Program-made: the position numbers and the translations under genes | Shown: positions 35,273-47,938 of the stretch, one piece after another | How positions within the stretch are numbered: position 1 is the first letter of the stretch | Layout: each line of letters starts with the position of its first letter | Notes under the pieces: model-generated | Told to the model about the DNA's origin: nothing | The model's input: the letters and a program-made list of their open reading frames with translations, nothing else | The model's database searches: none | NCBI GenBank assembly: GCA_022376465.1 | Contig: JACDTU010000001.1 | Coordinates: 248,001-312,000, forward strand | Origin: Cubamyces lactineus | Taxonomy: Eukaryota > Basidiomycota > Agaricomycetes > Polyporales > Polyporaceae | Direction: 5' to 3' | DNA: 64,000 nucleotides

Positions 35273-37569
35273 TCAGGCATTGATATCAGTTCCATACCCC
35301 TTGCTTTCAATGTCTGGGAAGGAGGCCGTGGGGTCTTGGACATATTCCTGCGTGACCTTGATGTCGATGACCGTGGGCATGGTACCTCCCGAATTCGCCT
35401 AGATCAAATCATAGTGTCAACAAGGGCGTTCTGTGGTCCTAAAAAGGAGGTCTCACCTCAGATGTTGCGAAGCGCGGTCCTGAGCTACTCCCGCCGGAAC
35501 GGGCAAGGACTGAAAGCCCAATCTCCCGGTTCGGGCCCGCCGAGGTCGACGGGCCGTACGCGGCAAGAGTCTTCCGGAAGTTCAGCCTGTCAGGAAGACA
35601 TCGAGTCAGGTACTGGCAGGATGGAATCCCACGGGCAACGTTACGTACGTGCCGATGACAGAGTTGGTGTACACTGTGGGTAGACAGCGTGAGTACGAGA
35701 AGGTTGAATTTAGATCACCGAGAGGAGCGAGTGCCTACGTTTCGTGACGACGATGTCCAGAGCGATGTAAACCATGCTGTCAGTATTCAAATATACCAGG
35801 GGCTTCAAACAGAGCTGTAAGTTCCGAGTGATACCGTGGTCGTTCGGAAACCACGCACGAAGATGAAGGAGAGAAGGCTGAATATGCTGTTTTTACTGGT
35901 TCAATAAGTCGGTTCGTGATAGCTTAAACGACAGAGCTCACTCGGTCAGCAGTCCTGTGGAGAAAAGTCAGCACCTCGGACAGCGCGGTGGATGTACTGC
36001 GCACCGGTTGAGATGGTGTAGGCAATTAAGACATCAAGCCTAGAGTCGGTCCTGCACAAAGGAGCGTCAATACTGTATCTTGCAGTGTTGCATCATAGGC
36101 CTAGCGTCTTACCCAGAGAATCCCGTTCGACTTCGGCGCAAGACCACAATCAGCACCGACGTGAGCAAGATGTCAGACACAACGACGAGTCCGAACGCGA
36201 TGGAGTATAGCCACTACGGGAGGCGATCGGTCAATTCCATACCGCATGAATGCTTCGAGGTCGTGTCTACTCACTGTCAGCTGGCGGAACTCGGCGTAGT
36301 TGGGCAGAAGCGATCTGATTTTCGGGACAGAGTACTTGAACATCAAGCTCCTGTTGTGCCTCGAAGCCACTTACGCCTGGACAGTCGCATCTACCACTAG
36401 ACGTCAGTCAGGTGATCATTTGAGCTAGACGTCCGAAGGACTCACAAATACAACATGCTGCAAAGACGGGATGAGCGGATGGATTGCGAGATCATGTGTC
36501 AGGTTGTGAGGAATAAGAACTCGAAAGTTCCCTGAGCGCACCAAGTTCGCCCAAAAAGAACACCGCCTTCCTGCGGAGTGAGCGAAAACGTGACAGCGAG
36601 AAAAGGCTTGGCTTACCGCGATTGCTACAATAGGCCGGAATTGACGACCAACTGATAGCTCGCTATTAGACTGAGTGGTCATAACGAGAACGCGGGGTAC
36701 ATACCAAGCCAGACGCGGTGAGCGTAGAAGCTACACAAAGATATTGAGAAAGTTGTAGAGAAACGTGATTGGGACAGCCTGTTTTACCATTGACAAGCAA
36801 CGATGACCATGCACTAGAAGAATGTATATGAGAGCTGTGCGAGGAGATAGTAAAGAGTATGTTTGAAAGACGAACCGCTCCTAGGCCGAGGACCTGCAAC
36901 ACATCCCATTGGTTAGCCCTTATTGTAAGGCATACACAAGACACTGCATCAACATACGTCGATCGACCTGCGGTTGCGGCTCGTCAACACTGTTCGGTGA
37001 ATGCGCTAATGCAAATAAACATGAGATACGTACCAGACCCGCGTGAAGAGCACCTGAGGCTTGAAATAATTGTCGACGAGGTAGTAATAACTGCGCGAAC
37101 CATTCAGTACACGCGCGGATACTCGAGGAATCATGAACACGACGTACGTCATATGCATGCACAAGATCACGTGGAAAGTGTCGAGAGCTCTGCCGCGATG
37201 CGTTCAGAAGGCTAGGTATCGTCTCCAATAACGCACAGCACTCACAGAATCAGAACAACCTAACAAGGCATCAGCGACGTAATCGCGAGCGGGATCTGAA
37301 GCAAGACACTCACGTAGGCTTTGGTCCATAGAGGATCTCCGAATTGGAGGCGGCTGTACCTGTACGCTTGGTGTAGGGCCAAACCATACAAGCTGCGAGG
37401 GCCGCTGATTAGCTTCAGTACTCTGCGGAAGCATGAACTTCGGCAATTACATGAGCCCAAAGAACGTCCCCAGCAAGACGGCACCGTAGGTATTGTCCAA
37501 AGACGGAACGCCACCACCTGCGTTGGGGAGCGATCCGAGACCCGGCAGACCAGCAGTACTTCCGCTCAT
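35273..37569 (-). CDS. DUF6534-family membrane protein (gene C)
   Basis: The start at 37569 gives the Gly/Pro-rich leader MSGSTAGLPGLGSLPNAGGG, then VPSLDNTYGAVLLGTFFGLM and the conserved first intron. Near the C-terminus the reverse strand of 35520-35600 gives LNFRKTLAAYGPSTSAGPNR, and the last exon reads TMPTVIDIKVTQEYVQDPTA and ends YGTDINA with TGA at 35273-35275. The ending TVIDIKVTQE resembles VINISVTAEE in gene 2 and SSVIDIIKPQ in gene D, so the short hydrophilic 'VIDI' tail is ancestral and genes A and B have replaced it. Intact as far as can be read; function unknown. Confidence 0.78.
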
Positions 37570-38448
37570 TAGGGACAATACGCGGCAGGCCGAAATGTGT
37601 CAGAGAGCGTAGGGCGGGGGTTGGGGACCACAGACTACGAAAGGCGATACAGAGAGCGCGCCCATATATGAGGTTTGTTAGTGGGCGTGCGTGAGAAGAG
37701 AATGAAGCTGCACACCGCGGCGAGCCGCCCACGAAGCATGCCGGAGTCCCTAGATGAGGGCGCCCGGGAGTGATTCTGCGAAGTACCAGTGTCCCGCGCC
37801 ACTGATATCAATTCAGAGAAGAGCGAACTCCTGTGTAGAGGCACGCACCTCATCGACATCGCCCAAACTGTTGGCATCGCATGGGTGTGATAGAATGTCA
37901 TATGTGGGTACGGGTCAGGCCATGAATGCCCGGCAGTCGCACTGTCATGGAAGTTGTGCTGCTGAGACTTCGTAGGTCAAATGGGCGTTTGAGAAGCTGT
38001 GCGGAAGGAGGGGCAAGGCCTAGGCGTCTGATGCTCTACCTCCTCGTCGCAGAAATACAACGATCACAGGTTGATTGGCCGTGTGGTCTTGCGGAAAGCC
38101 GCTCAGCGCTGGCCGGCGTCGAATAGTGTCGCCGCCAATGCCCGTTTTCAAGCGAGGATTCCGAATTGATAGCGTGACCTTTCGAGCTTGCCATCGGTAC
38201 CTTTCCCCATACCAATCCCCGCTGATGGAGGTGATACGCCACCTGCCCTCGATGTAAAGCGGAAACCGCATGGCTTACGAGTCACAAACTGGCGATGATG
38301 TAGCATATCCAATCTAGTATACATACAATAAAGAACGATTAGTCTGTGAGACACGATACCAACTAAGCAAGAAACTTCGCTGAGGCCCCCTCTATGCATC
38401 GGCGAATACCATTAAATAATTCCTGCTCCCTCTATGCGGGGAGAGTCC
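37570..38448. other. intergenic between the third MFS gene and DUF6534 gene C
   Basis: Promoter region of gene C and 3' region of the transporter. Only overlapping short frames are present; nothing supported. Confidence 0.45.
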
Positions 38449-41195
38449 TCAGCCCGAACCTACTGTCGAGCCGTAGCTCCTAGGACCAATCGATGGACCA
38501 CCGAAGGGGATTTGCATGCTGTTCTCACTGGGCCTACGGAGGTCCTTGCTCGCGCGCGAGCGGCCTCGGCGCTGTTCTATGTCCTCTTCTACGGCGCTGA
38601 GGCCGGTCCGCTTCGGCTTGCGTCGGCCCTTCAGACCGGCATCGGGACGGACGAAGCAGAGCACGGCGAGAGATACGAGCAAGATGCCCGCTGCGACGGC
38701 GAAGATCGCCTTCGGGAACTTGGCCACCGTCTGCGTGTAGATGATGCCGAAAAGGATGGGCTGCAAAGAGATAATCAGGATGGGCGAAAGGGGTCCAGGG
38801 AGCAGAAGAACTCACGCCAAAGATCATTTGACCGATAGCCTGCAGGACCGAGAAGGCGCCGAACAGCTTTCCGGTGTCGTCTTCGCCCCGGGCCTGCATG
38901 ATACATAGAGCGAGGCTGTTCGTAGCCGGGACGAGACCCGCACCGAAGCTGCTCAACGATGTTGCGCCTACGAACAACGCCTGGCTAGCATGCGCAGGGG
39001 AGAGCGCAACCAGCGAATGAGAGAGAAGATCGATTAAAAGCGACCCGCGAATGAGTGACAAGTCGAAGTGCATCTCCTTGGCAAGCGCCGTTGCAGTAGG
39101 CTTGATGGCCTTATTCGACTGGCCGTTGGCTGGTGTTGCTTGAGTTTGCGCTGGTTTCGGCTTAGGTTTGAGCGTTGCGATAAGGACTGCGAAGCACCCG
39201 TCAGCATGCTTACAACTGACGCCCAATAAGGACTTACAAGGAAGGATTAGCAGTAGGTGTAATGCGCGAGAGAAGCCCATGAACGATATATAGTAACTGA
39301 GCTGTGGACGACTTGTTACTAGTGAATGAAGTCTGATCGACAACAGAGCTGACCTGCTCAGCTCCCCAGGAGTACACATGTTCGGCGTAGAGATACTTCA
39401 GTTGGAACAGGCCCTGAACGCTTGTGAGTAAGCTAGTCGCTATATCTCGATGAATCACACCTACAAGAGAGAGAAGATGTCCAAATAGGACGGTGCCAAG
39501 CAAAGTCATTGTCCAGTCCTTCCGCTTGTGGCCGTTGGGACCATCAACCGTCTTTGGCAGGAAGAGCGTAAGAGCGCTAAGGAAACGGAAGAGTGCAAAG
39601 CCACTGGACGTTGTCGTGGGCTCGCCCGAAGGCGTCGGCGTGGTTGGCTCGACTACCACCGCAGCTGCAGCTTTAGCTTTCTTCTTCTCCAGCGATTCTG
39701 GGAACAAAAACAGTGCCAGAATGAGGTTGACGAAGGATGCGGTCGCAGCCACATAAAACACTGAGGTGACGGTAGGTGCTCCGTTATGCACACCGACGGC
39801 CGGGGAAAAGATGGGAATGAACGGATGCCGAATCAAGAATGCACCGATAGTGGGCCCCACTGCAAAGCCGAGATAGAACACGCCAGTGAAGCGCGAGAAG
39901 ATGTGCGCCCGCGAGCCGTCCGAAGTGCAGTCTGATATGTACGCGGAGGTGGCGGCCTGCAACGTGGACCAGCCACCGAGTAAACCTTCAATGATAGGAG
40001 AGATGATCAACAGCTTGTGGCCATGCGCCGCGAAGATGCTGTGTGGGGTGGATACCAAGATAAACACAAGGTCTCTAAGTGAAACCCCCGGTGAGTATGC
40101 GCATTTCTAAGATGACCTGAAGGAACGAACGTCATGAGGAGGCCCATGGTTGCGGCTGCTAGGACACGCGTGCGACCGTGCCGTTGCCCGAAGCTACCCC
40201 ACCACCCAGTCGTGACGGCGGACAAGGTACCCATGGTTGTGGTCATCAATGTCTGGATCCGGGCAGCACCTGCTTGTACTGCGGCGTCCTCCAAGCAGCG
40301 TTTCGATGGCGGGAGGCGAGGGTCGGTCTCATCGTCACTATCGTCGATATAGATCCCGACGGTCGGGACTCGGTCAGGAGTGGGTGAAGGATATAATGCA
40401 GGTGCCACGGGGTCGAGAAGCATGAAACGAGTGGAATTGGCTTGATCGAGGCTTGTGTGATCGTATACGTCGTGCCCGTAAATCGCATTGCAAGAGAGCT
40501 GTGTGTACACTTGTACACGCGGTGCGAGCGTCATGCCGCGCTGTGATGCTTAGCTGAGAAATCCGGCCAAATGCTGACATAACTCATAACTTACAACGAG
40601 GGATGCAACGACAGCAAATGGAACAAGCCTACGAAATGGTGAGTCTTGAACGGCAACGCGGTGTATGAGCATGCACAGATGAAAGCGAAGCAGATATGCT
40701 CGGGACCCGAGGCACATGGGCTATTCGTCTGACGCGATTGTCGTGAAGACACTGTCGGTCCAAACGGCCCATGAGCACTTGGCCCATGAGCACTTGGCCC
40801 GCAAGTGTTGCCCTATTGCGCGGCGTCTTTTGCATGTTACAAGCAATATACAGTGGTGTGACATATTCGATGCGCAGGGGCATATGAGTGTAAGCCTCGC
40901 GACTACGGCATCGTTTCATATTTATGTGCGACACCAATCATTGTAGACGAAGAGGAGATGGCCATGGCGAGTTAAACAGAACCTACCATAATGGTCTCGG
41001 ACGATAAAAAGGCTTCTTAACTTTCTTGCCGCCTCCCATTAGCAGATCACGTTCCGACTCAGCCATGTTTGAGGAAGGTTGCCCAGAGCCACCTGGCTGA
41101 GCAGAGCCCCGCGCCCGAGAAACTGAGACGGAGTAGATTGAGAAGTTGGAAGAGACGACGGCGTCGACCGCCTGGTAGGTCGACGAGCTCGCCAT
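38449..41195 (-). CDS. MFS transporter, 12-helix type (MFS_1), unrelated to MFS-a and MFS-b
   Basis: The start at 41195 gives a Ser-rich cytosolic N-terminus (MASSSTYQAVDAVVSSNFS) ending KKPFYRPRPLW. After an unusually long intron (40629-40986) follow LVPFAVVASLV, RGMTLAPRVQVYTQLSC, and the motif A region GWWGSFGQRHGRTRVL. Then come GHKLLIISPIIEGLLGGWST, ATSAYISDCTSDGSRAHIFS, GFAVGPTIGAFLI, a variable central loop rich in Lys, Pro and Thr, and the second half with GSLLIDLLSHSLVAL and FGAFSVLQAIGQMIFG. The basic tail ends YGSTVGSG at 38449. The PLW-x-VPFAV...RGMTLAPRV block is shared by conserved basidiomycete MFS proteins resembling TetA/HIAT-like carriers. Probably a housekeeping or vacuolar carrier; substrate unknown. 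Confidence 0.82.
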
Positions 41196-41572
41196 AGCCG
41201 ACGCGTAGGAGGATGGTGAGAGTCAAGAGGAAAGATAAGTCAGCTCGGAGTCTCGGACGAACATGTGCAGACCTCGCCGCGACCGTGGGCCGTGGCGGTG
41301 GTGGACGAAGATAAGATGACCTCACCGCGCGGACCGGGCGCCCATTGTTAGATAAGCACCGGTCTTTGTTACCCGAGCTATCTCAGTCAATAATCCCGTT
41401 ATAGGCGCTCCTTACAACGCTACTTACACGACTATACGCCGGCTTTTATTGGTAATCAAGCCACTTTCGTCTTGTAAAACGAACCGTTCTGAGTTTGAAT
41501 TGGCCCGCTTTGTGTCGTCTCTTGTCGCGACCTCGCTGCCGACGTCGGCCTTCACACTCTGCTCTCGCCGTC
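41196..41572. other. divergent intergenic region between MFS and MED19
   Basis: Short shared promoter region between the transporter (-) and the Mediator gene (+). No motif can be assigned with confidence. Confidence 0.45.
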
Positions 41573-43096
41573 ATGGACATCGACGGGCACAATCATCCAC
41601 ATCGTTCACCACAGCACACAAATGCTCTCGCAGGTCCTTCAACAATGCCCGAAATCCCGCCTCTCTACCTCCCTCCCCCAGGTCGCTCCTTCCAGCACTC
41701 AAACTGCAGCTCTCATGTCGCTGACCTCATATCGTCTCCAGGACCTCCACCACCTCGGTCTCATTTTGCTAGCACCGAGGATCTACTTACACGCTTTCAG
41801 CTCCTCCCGTCATACGATAAATACGTCCGACCATACGTGACACCAGCCGGCTCTAGCTCCTCAGGCGCCACAGAAAAGGGCAAGGGCAAGGAGAAGGAGA
41901 TTCCTCTCAGAGATGTTGCAGCTTCATCACCAGCAGCGCATACACCAGGGGCGGGTCATGACCCGGAGGACGAGGATGGCGGCAAAGGAGAGAAGAAGTC
42001 TAAGAATTACAGGCATCTCATCAAGGGCATACCTGGTGCGTCTCCCCTCATTGTCAATCGGCTTCATGCGAACGTTGTCCGCCAGGCAAGCATTCAATGA
42101 AGAAAGACGAATACCTCACCAACCTCATGCAAATTCCGCCGAAGCAAAAGATGACCATAACCCCGTTCGACCTCAGAACGCAACGCGAAGCATTCTCGGT
42201 CAGTTTGGAGGGGTTGAAAGGTGTATGTTTACTTTTCCATCGGTATGGCCGCTTCGGTCGATACTCAGATACTACAGTGGAATATACACGCGTTGGTTGC
42301 CGAATCGTCTCAAGCACGAGAAGATCGGAAGAGAAGGGTTAGTATGCTCGGTTCCCATTGCTGCATTTGATACCTTATCCGTCCGCTCCCCTTCCAACAG
42401 AAAGAGCTCAAGAAGATGGCCAAAGCTCAGGCCCAAGGCCTCGTTCAACCGGTTCCAGGTGTTGCACCACACACCCCTTCGGCACTGCCCACTACACCTG
42501 CTGCCTTATCCGCATCAACCCCAGGCGGGGCGGTTACCTCTGCAGCCCCTCTACGATCATCTACGCCTCGACCTGGTCTCCCCAGGCAACCTCCTACGCA
42601 GCAACAGCCCCCACCTACACGTGGTAGGACACCCGTTGGCATCGGAACACCTCACTCTATCTCTACGCCAAATCCGGGCGTCATAGGCCTTGCAGGCGCC
42701 ACTCATGCCCAAGCTGGAGCAGCATCGCAGGCATCGCCACCGACATACCCTCAACATGACCAAGCAGCCGCACAGCCAATGAGGGGTGTTAAGCGGGAGC
42801 GGGAACACGAGGGTGGCCTCCAGATGAACGGTAACATTCTGCCACAAACACAGTACCAGGACCCTGCGAAAGCTAGCGTCAAGGGAGCGAGAGCGGGCAA
42901 TGCAGGCGTTCGCCCCCGACCTGTCAAAAAGCAACGCCTGGTACGTGTTCGCCCTGGAACTTACTTCGCTTCATCGATTTCTCGCCGTCATGAATCATAT
43001 CCACGCGTTTGTTCCTCATGTGCGGTGCTGATGCCTCGATAGGATGCAAATGGCCATGCGCAGGTGCCGATCCAGCAGCCGACGCCACATGCGTAG
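41573..43096 (+). CDS. MED19: Mediator complex subunit 19 (Med19/Rox3)
   Basis: The start at 41573 (MDIDGHNHPHRSPQH) follows an in-frame upstream stretch that I exclude because it is not conserved-looking. The protein has a Pro/Ser-rich N-terminus, then the Med19 core: YRHLIKGIPG, then KHSMKKDEYLTNLMQIPPKQ, KMTITPFDLRTQREAFSVSL, EGLKG, WNIHALVAESSQAREDRKR and RKELKKMAKAQAQG, each joined by an intron of about 50-60 nt. The C-terminal half is a long disordered Pro/Ala/Gly/Gln region with a basic KREREHE patch, and a last exon DANGHAQVPIQQPTPHA ends at 43096. Med19 is a head-module subunit linking Mediator to RNA polymerase II in the nucleus. This is the best-conserved housekeeping gene in the window. 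Confidence 0.9.
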
Positions 43097-43676
43097 AAAT
43101 GGGACAAGGCCGTCACCGCCCCTAAAGACTCGAGCACGCATGGTGCTACTCTCGCGCAGCTTCGTTCAGTATGGATACACCGTCGCCGTGGTATCCGAGC
43201 GCCACATCCATATATTCCATCGCACGCATTTTCGTCCATCATACGGATCTCACGGACTTACACGACCTCGTACCATCATACTCACACTCCCACACCCTGT
43301 TGCTAATTCGCCATGGAAGACAACCCAGTGGCGTTGTACTGCATCACGCTATCAGTTACACCGTGGATCATTACCACCACGTGGCCATCTTTGCATTAGC
43401 AGCTGTTGTTTGCCTGCATCCTCGTGTGATGACCATCGTTACTTCATTGTGTGATTTTGAGAGCATACAGGCCAGCACAGGCCACATACGGCCAAAAGTA
43501 GATCGGGTATGTATTCATGAAATGTTTGATTATGTTTACATTTGTAGGCGCATCCACCCCCTTTCCCCCGGGCCTGCACTTCAACGGCGTCCTGGGGCAT
43601 ATGTTCTTAGCGACAACCAATCCGTGACCATATCAACACTGTCCCTGTCTAAGTCGCGACGAGGCTCGCACACAGC
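43097..43676. other. convergent intergenic region between MED19 and DUF6534 gene D
   Basis: A 241-codon plus-strand frame (43171-43896) overlaps the 3' exons of gene D antisense. Its composition (His/Ser/Tyr-rich) and lack of similarity argue against a gene. Confidence 0.45.
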
Positions 43677-45941
43677 TCAAACAGCCTCTACTGTCAGAGA
43701 GGCCCCTTTCGCTTCCTGGCGATCGTCGGCATCGTCGTCGGTTCCTGCGGTGGAATCATGTAAGGTCTGTGGTTTAATGATATCGATGACGCTCGAATTC
43801 AACTGCGTATCGTATTCCACGGTTAGGTTGGGGACATCACTACAAATGGGACTAGATCTCTGCTACTTACCGTGCGTCTCGGATCCGCCGTCGTGACGGT
43901 AGTAGCGCGTTCGGTCGGGCCCGCTGCGAAGCTGAGGCCCAGAGAGTCCATCTCTAGGCCGTCCGGTCCTTTGATAAGGGACTTCCGCGCATTCAGGCTG
44001 CATCCATGATGAGGTCCTGTTCTAAGAACTGTTACGCCCATTACTCACGCAGCGAGCACGGAGTTGGCGTAAACTGGGCGACGTAGATAGGTTGTCAGAT
44101 TTGATCACTGGCTTAGGAAACTGTGGCTGTAGACGCACGTTTCGCCGTCACTATCGCGAAACCGCCGTATATGATGTTGTCTGGATAGACAAGAGCCTTG
44201 AAGGAACGACAGTCAGGACCACGTAGAGTGCTCGAGAGGCACCTGAGCTCACGAATGTGAACGTCAGAATGTTGAAGATCCTGAAGTGGCGGTTCCGTCA
44301 GATGTGTCATTGGCGTGAAGGTGGGGCTTATTTACCCTGTGATCAAGCCTGTAATAGAGCAAAGGGCGAATCAGAACCTAGAATATGTCGAGTCATAGTG
44401 CCCGCGGAGTGACCTACCAGTATTGACGGAATAGACGATTAGAAGATCAATCATCGAGTCCGTACTGAAAGTACCAGTGAGTTAAGGAGCATGGGATCTC
44501 TTGAACAACACGGAACGACATACCGTTTGATTCCGGTGCGGCTTCGATGCAGAATCGTGATCAAGGTCCCAGTGAGAACGGAGTCGACGACGATGGCGAC
44601 GCCAAATGATGCCGAGAAAACCCACTGTCAATCAACGGTCGTAATCTAAAGCTTCGGTATGCATCGGTTGGGGTACGTACGGTGACGCTCCAGTAGCTCC
44701 TGTAGAGCGGCCTGACGTAGCTACAGCGAAGCATTGTCATAGCCAGCCATCCCAGTATTGCATATGCGCTTACGTCTCAATTGTAGCAGCTACGTCGTGT
44801 TTCAGCAACCTAGGTAATTCATCGACAAGACCCCAGACTTACCCATGGAGAACCCTACCCCGTGGTACAACGCACGTTATCATGGATATGCAGCGGTAAC
44901 GACTAGTGCAACTACATACCGAGCTCTACGAGCAGGAGCACGACCTGTTTTCAGATATACGCCGAGTCGTGAGTGATCCCGTGACTCGATGCAGACTGAC
45001 CACAGACTGACCGATATCAATACGAGCGGCCTGAACTGGGGTCCAACTGTTTTCCCTGAATGTCTTGTTTGCGCTTATCGGAGTTGAAATACGCCACTCA
45101 CCAAGCCATACCCGGTGAGCAAAAAAGCTTTAGCCGCAGAAGTCGAGGTGAGATGTGCGGCTGGATGAGGATGTGCAGTGTCAGACTTACCATTGAGACA
45201 CGACTGCCACAACCCCCTGTATACACCGTTGGGAAGATGTCGCAGCAAGGGTGAACTGATCACTCACTGTAGCTAGGGGTACCGTCTACGTTGACTGTCA
45301 GGTCGCGCCCACGGCTGCTGCGAAACCAAGGAAGCATGCTTACGTTGACCGACCTGTTTCATGCTATGTGCTCAATGTAAAATCTACTACATAGATGCAA
45401 GAGCATCTCACCATATCGGAACCAGGAACGCCCCAGGCTGCAGGTAGTTCGTGATAAGGTAGAAATAACTGAATACTGGCCATGAGCTATTGCCGTGGGG
45501 GAGGCCATGCTTAAAGGCGCACCAGGTATGTAGGGATATCACAATGTGGAAGGTCTCGATGATCCTAATCCAATAATCATATGGATGCGGATACGTTTCG
45601 TGCCTCTGAGTTACTCACAGGAGGACTACCACCTAGATCATCGGTGTAAGTACTACTTTCCCCGATCGCGGAAGGTCAATTGGGACTGACATAGATCTTG
45701 ATGTACTTCGGGTCTGTGGGATACAGACGGAAATATCGATAGACCTGGTGTACCGTGAGGCCGAAGAGCCTTTCACCGCCGAGGATTCGTCTACAGTGAG
45801 CACATGCTTATATGGGGACGTCGAGAGAACTCACATCAAACCCACCGCCGTGCCGATGAGCCCAGCGCCGTATGTGTTGTCGAGTGCGGGTGCTTGGGGC
45901 AGGAGCGGGGGCGAGTCTGGTGGCACGTCCGAGGTGTTCAT
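43677..45941 (-). CDS. DUF6534-family membrane protein (gene D)
   Basis: The start at 45941 (MNTSDVPPDSPPLLPQ) continues APALDNTYGAGLIGTAVGLM to the conserved first intron. The C-terminal membrane block is followed by LNARKSLIKGPDGLEMDSLG and LSFAAGPTERATT. The last exon gives DVPNLTVEYDTQLNSSVIDI, then an acidic tail (AGTDDDADDR) ending SLTVEAV with TGA at 43677-43679. It is separated from the other copies by the MFS and MED19 genes, so the array is older than, or was broken by, those neighbours. Function unknown; predicted multi-pass membrane protein. Confidence 0.8.
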
Positions 45942-47225
45942 GGTGCGCGGGGATATGGAGACGGTTGTGTCGGACGGTGGACAACTCGCTTAAAGCTCTA
46001 GTATTGCGCCGAGTGATCATTGATCACTGAAGCTCGGTGGAGCCTCATGACAATTAGCATCTATCTCTCGAGGAACTCTGACAGTGCCTCTAGAACCAGG
46101 CGGCGCTGAGCGATATGATGCGGCGTTCCATTGGGACTGCAGGGTAGTCGATTCTCCATCGATTGTTGGCGCCATCGAAAGCCACCGGTTCCTAGGAAAA
46201 CGTATCCGATACGAAGAAACGAGCGGATCTTCGACCAGACTTCGGCAGGATGATCTATCGCACATACGGCATGCGGAGGTGCGTTCATCGTCATCTTGGG
46301 ACGACGTGAAGCCTCACAGCCTGAGAGCGAGAAGCTCTGAGTTATATATATGAAATGATAGCTGACGCCGCCGAGGACAGCTGACTTGTCGGCATCTCAT
46401 CGGCAAGGACGATGGTTCGACGGTGAGGATAGTATCAGAGTTTACTACGTGCATCGCTCAGGGTGCTGGTGGTACTTACCTGCTAGTAAAGCTAAATTAG
46501 AGGCACGACTTGACGGTTCAGCTCAGTAAGGTGCTATACTCAAAACTACAGTACCCACCCTTGTGGGCCTGGGAAACCAGGAAGAGTCTCGAGCCTTGCC
46601 ATGAGAATGCACCTCTCTAGGTCGGAGGTGTATTTCTTGGGTCCCCAGCGATTGACCGCCTAAGGTCGACTCGGAGCAGTACTCACCCTATCCATGGTTT
46701 GTAGTCTTATAGAGGTTTTCACGACTTTCTATGTACGACTTTGACCGATCAAGTATTGAGGAAGAAAACAGGGTAGCGAGTTCGGGCCAGAGGAACTTGA
46801 ACAAGATTTGAACGCTGTGAATTCAACTAGCGCCCGTATTACATTAGACGCCCACAAAGACTCGTGGCGCACGCTTTGCATGCGGGTCGCATGTTGAAGA
46901 TGACTACTAACTAGCGACCCTTACTATGTATACTCTGCGAGACAAACGTACCACGTATCCCACAAGTGAGTACGCATTCAGTAACATATGGAACTTGACA
47001 AGGGACTGATCCTAGCAATCAAGCGATGACACCGTCACATCGGAACCAGAGAAAGCAGCAACTTTTGAATCTTGAATGCTCATGGAGACAACACCAAACC
47101 ATCATCCGAGTCAAGTTCAAGCGGGACTAGCAATCGCAGTCACGCACGGAATGAGACTGCCTGAGGCGATGAACTTTGCAAACATAGTGCCGCACTGTAT
47201 GGTGCGCTGGCTAGTGATCGATCCA
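45942..47225. other. 1.3-kb intergenic region
   Basis: No gene or repeat recognised between DUF6534 gene D and the reductase fragment. Short frames only (for example 46084-46353 +, 89 codons), without similarity. Confidence 0.45.
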
Positions 47226-47938
47226 TCATCGCGCCACGAGCCCTTGCCCACGCAAGTACTCGCGATGTTCTCTCTGATGCGCCTTGACTGTAGAGTCGAC
47301 CGAGTTGCGCCAGATGGGTAGTCCAATCTGAGTGGAGTAGAAGAGTGAGTTCCATTGGCCAAGGCAAGAGAAGGCAGTACTCACGAAGCTGATCATACCA
47401 TAGACGATGTCCAAAATGTAGCTCGGGCGTGGTGAAGCACCGGCGGCGGACGATCGGAAGAGTTCGCCTAAGAAACCAGTCGTTACGTGGAAGTTTCCCT
47501 TCTGTACACCTATCGATTGCAACGTGAGTAGCGTGTAGGCAATGCCACTAGACGTGTAGCTCACCCTTGAGGATTGCAGCTGCAACGGCTTCAGGACTGT
47601 CGCCGCTGTCGCTCTCCTCTATCTTCAAAGTGACTTTCGGCTTTGTCTTATTCTCCTCTTCATATCCCGGTGTGTATATTGTTGCAGGGAACGCGATATG
47701 GACGCTGATCCCGTAGAGCTTCAACTCCGAGTGAAGTGTTTCAGCCAGACCTGTGTTCGTGATATCAGTCTAGCTACGTTGAATGCGATATCGACATCAT
47801 AATGAGCAGAGTACCTCGCAATGCGAACTTTCCAGGCGAATACGGTGAATATCCCACGATGGAGAAGAACGCGAGGACCGAAGAGACAAAGACAATCCTC
47901 CCTTTGACTCCTTGTTTCACCATCTCCTTCGTGCCGGC
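47226..47938 (-). pseudogene. 5'-truncated 3-ketodihydrosphingosine reductase (KDSR/Tsc10-type SDR)
   Basis: Four exons of the C-terminal half can be read on the minus strand. The first present exon starts after an AG at 47939-47940 and gives AGTKEMVKQGVKGRIVFVSS, then YSPYSPGKFALR, which holds the SDR catalytic Tyr-x-x-x-Lys. The next gives GLAETLHSELKLYGISVHIA, FPATIYTPGYEEENKTKPK and IEESDSGDSPEAVA. These are followed by VQKGNFHVTTGFLGELFRSS and GASPRPSYILDIVYGMISF, and a last exon ends YLRGQGLVAR at 47226. This matches KDSR, the ER enzyme that reduces 3-ketodihydrosphingosine with NADPH in sphingolipid synthesis. The N-terminal Rossmann half (nucleotide-binding Gly motif) is absent: upstream of 47.94 kb the sequence changes to unrelated repeat-rich DNA. 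It is therefore a broken copy; a complete gene is presumably elsewhere. Confidence 0.8.

Noticed and set aside
43171..43896. 241-codon plus-strand frame between MED19 and DUF6534 gene D.
   Set aside because: It overlaps the 3' exons of gene D antisense and has no family resemblance.
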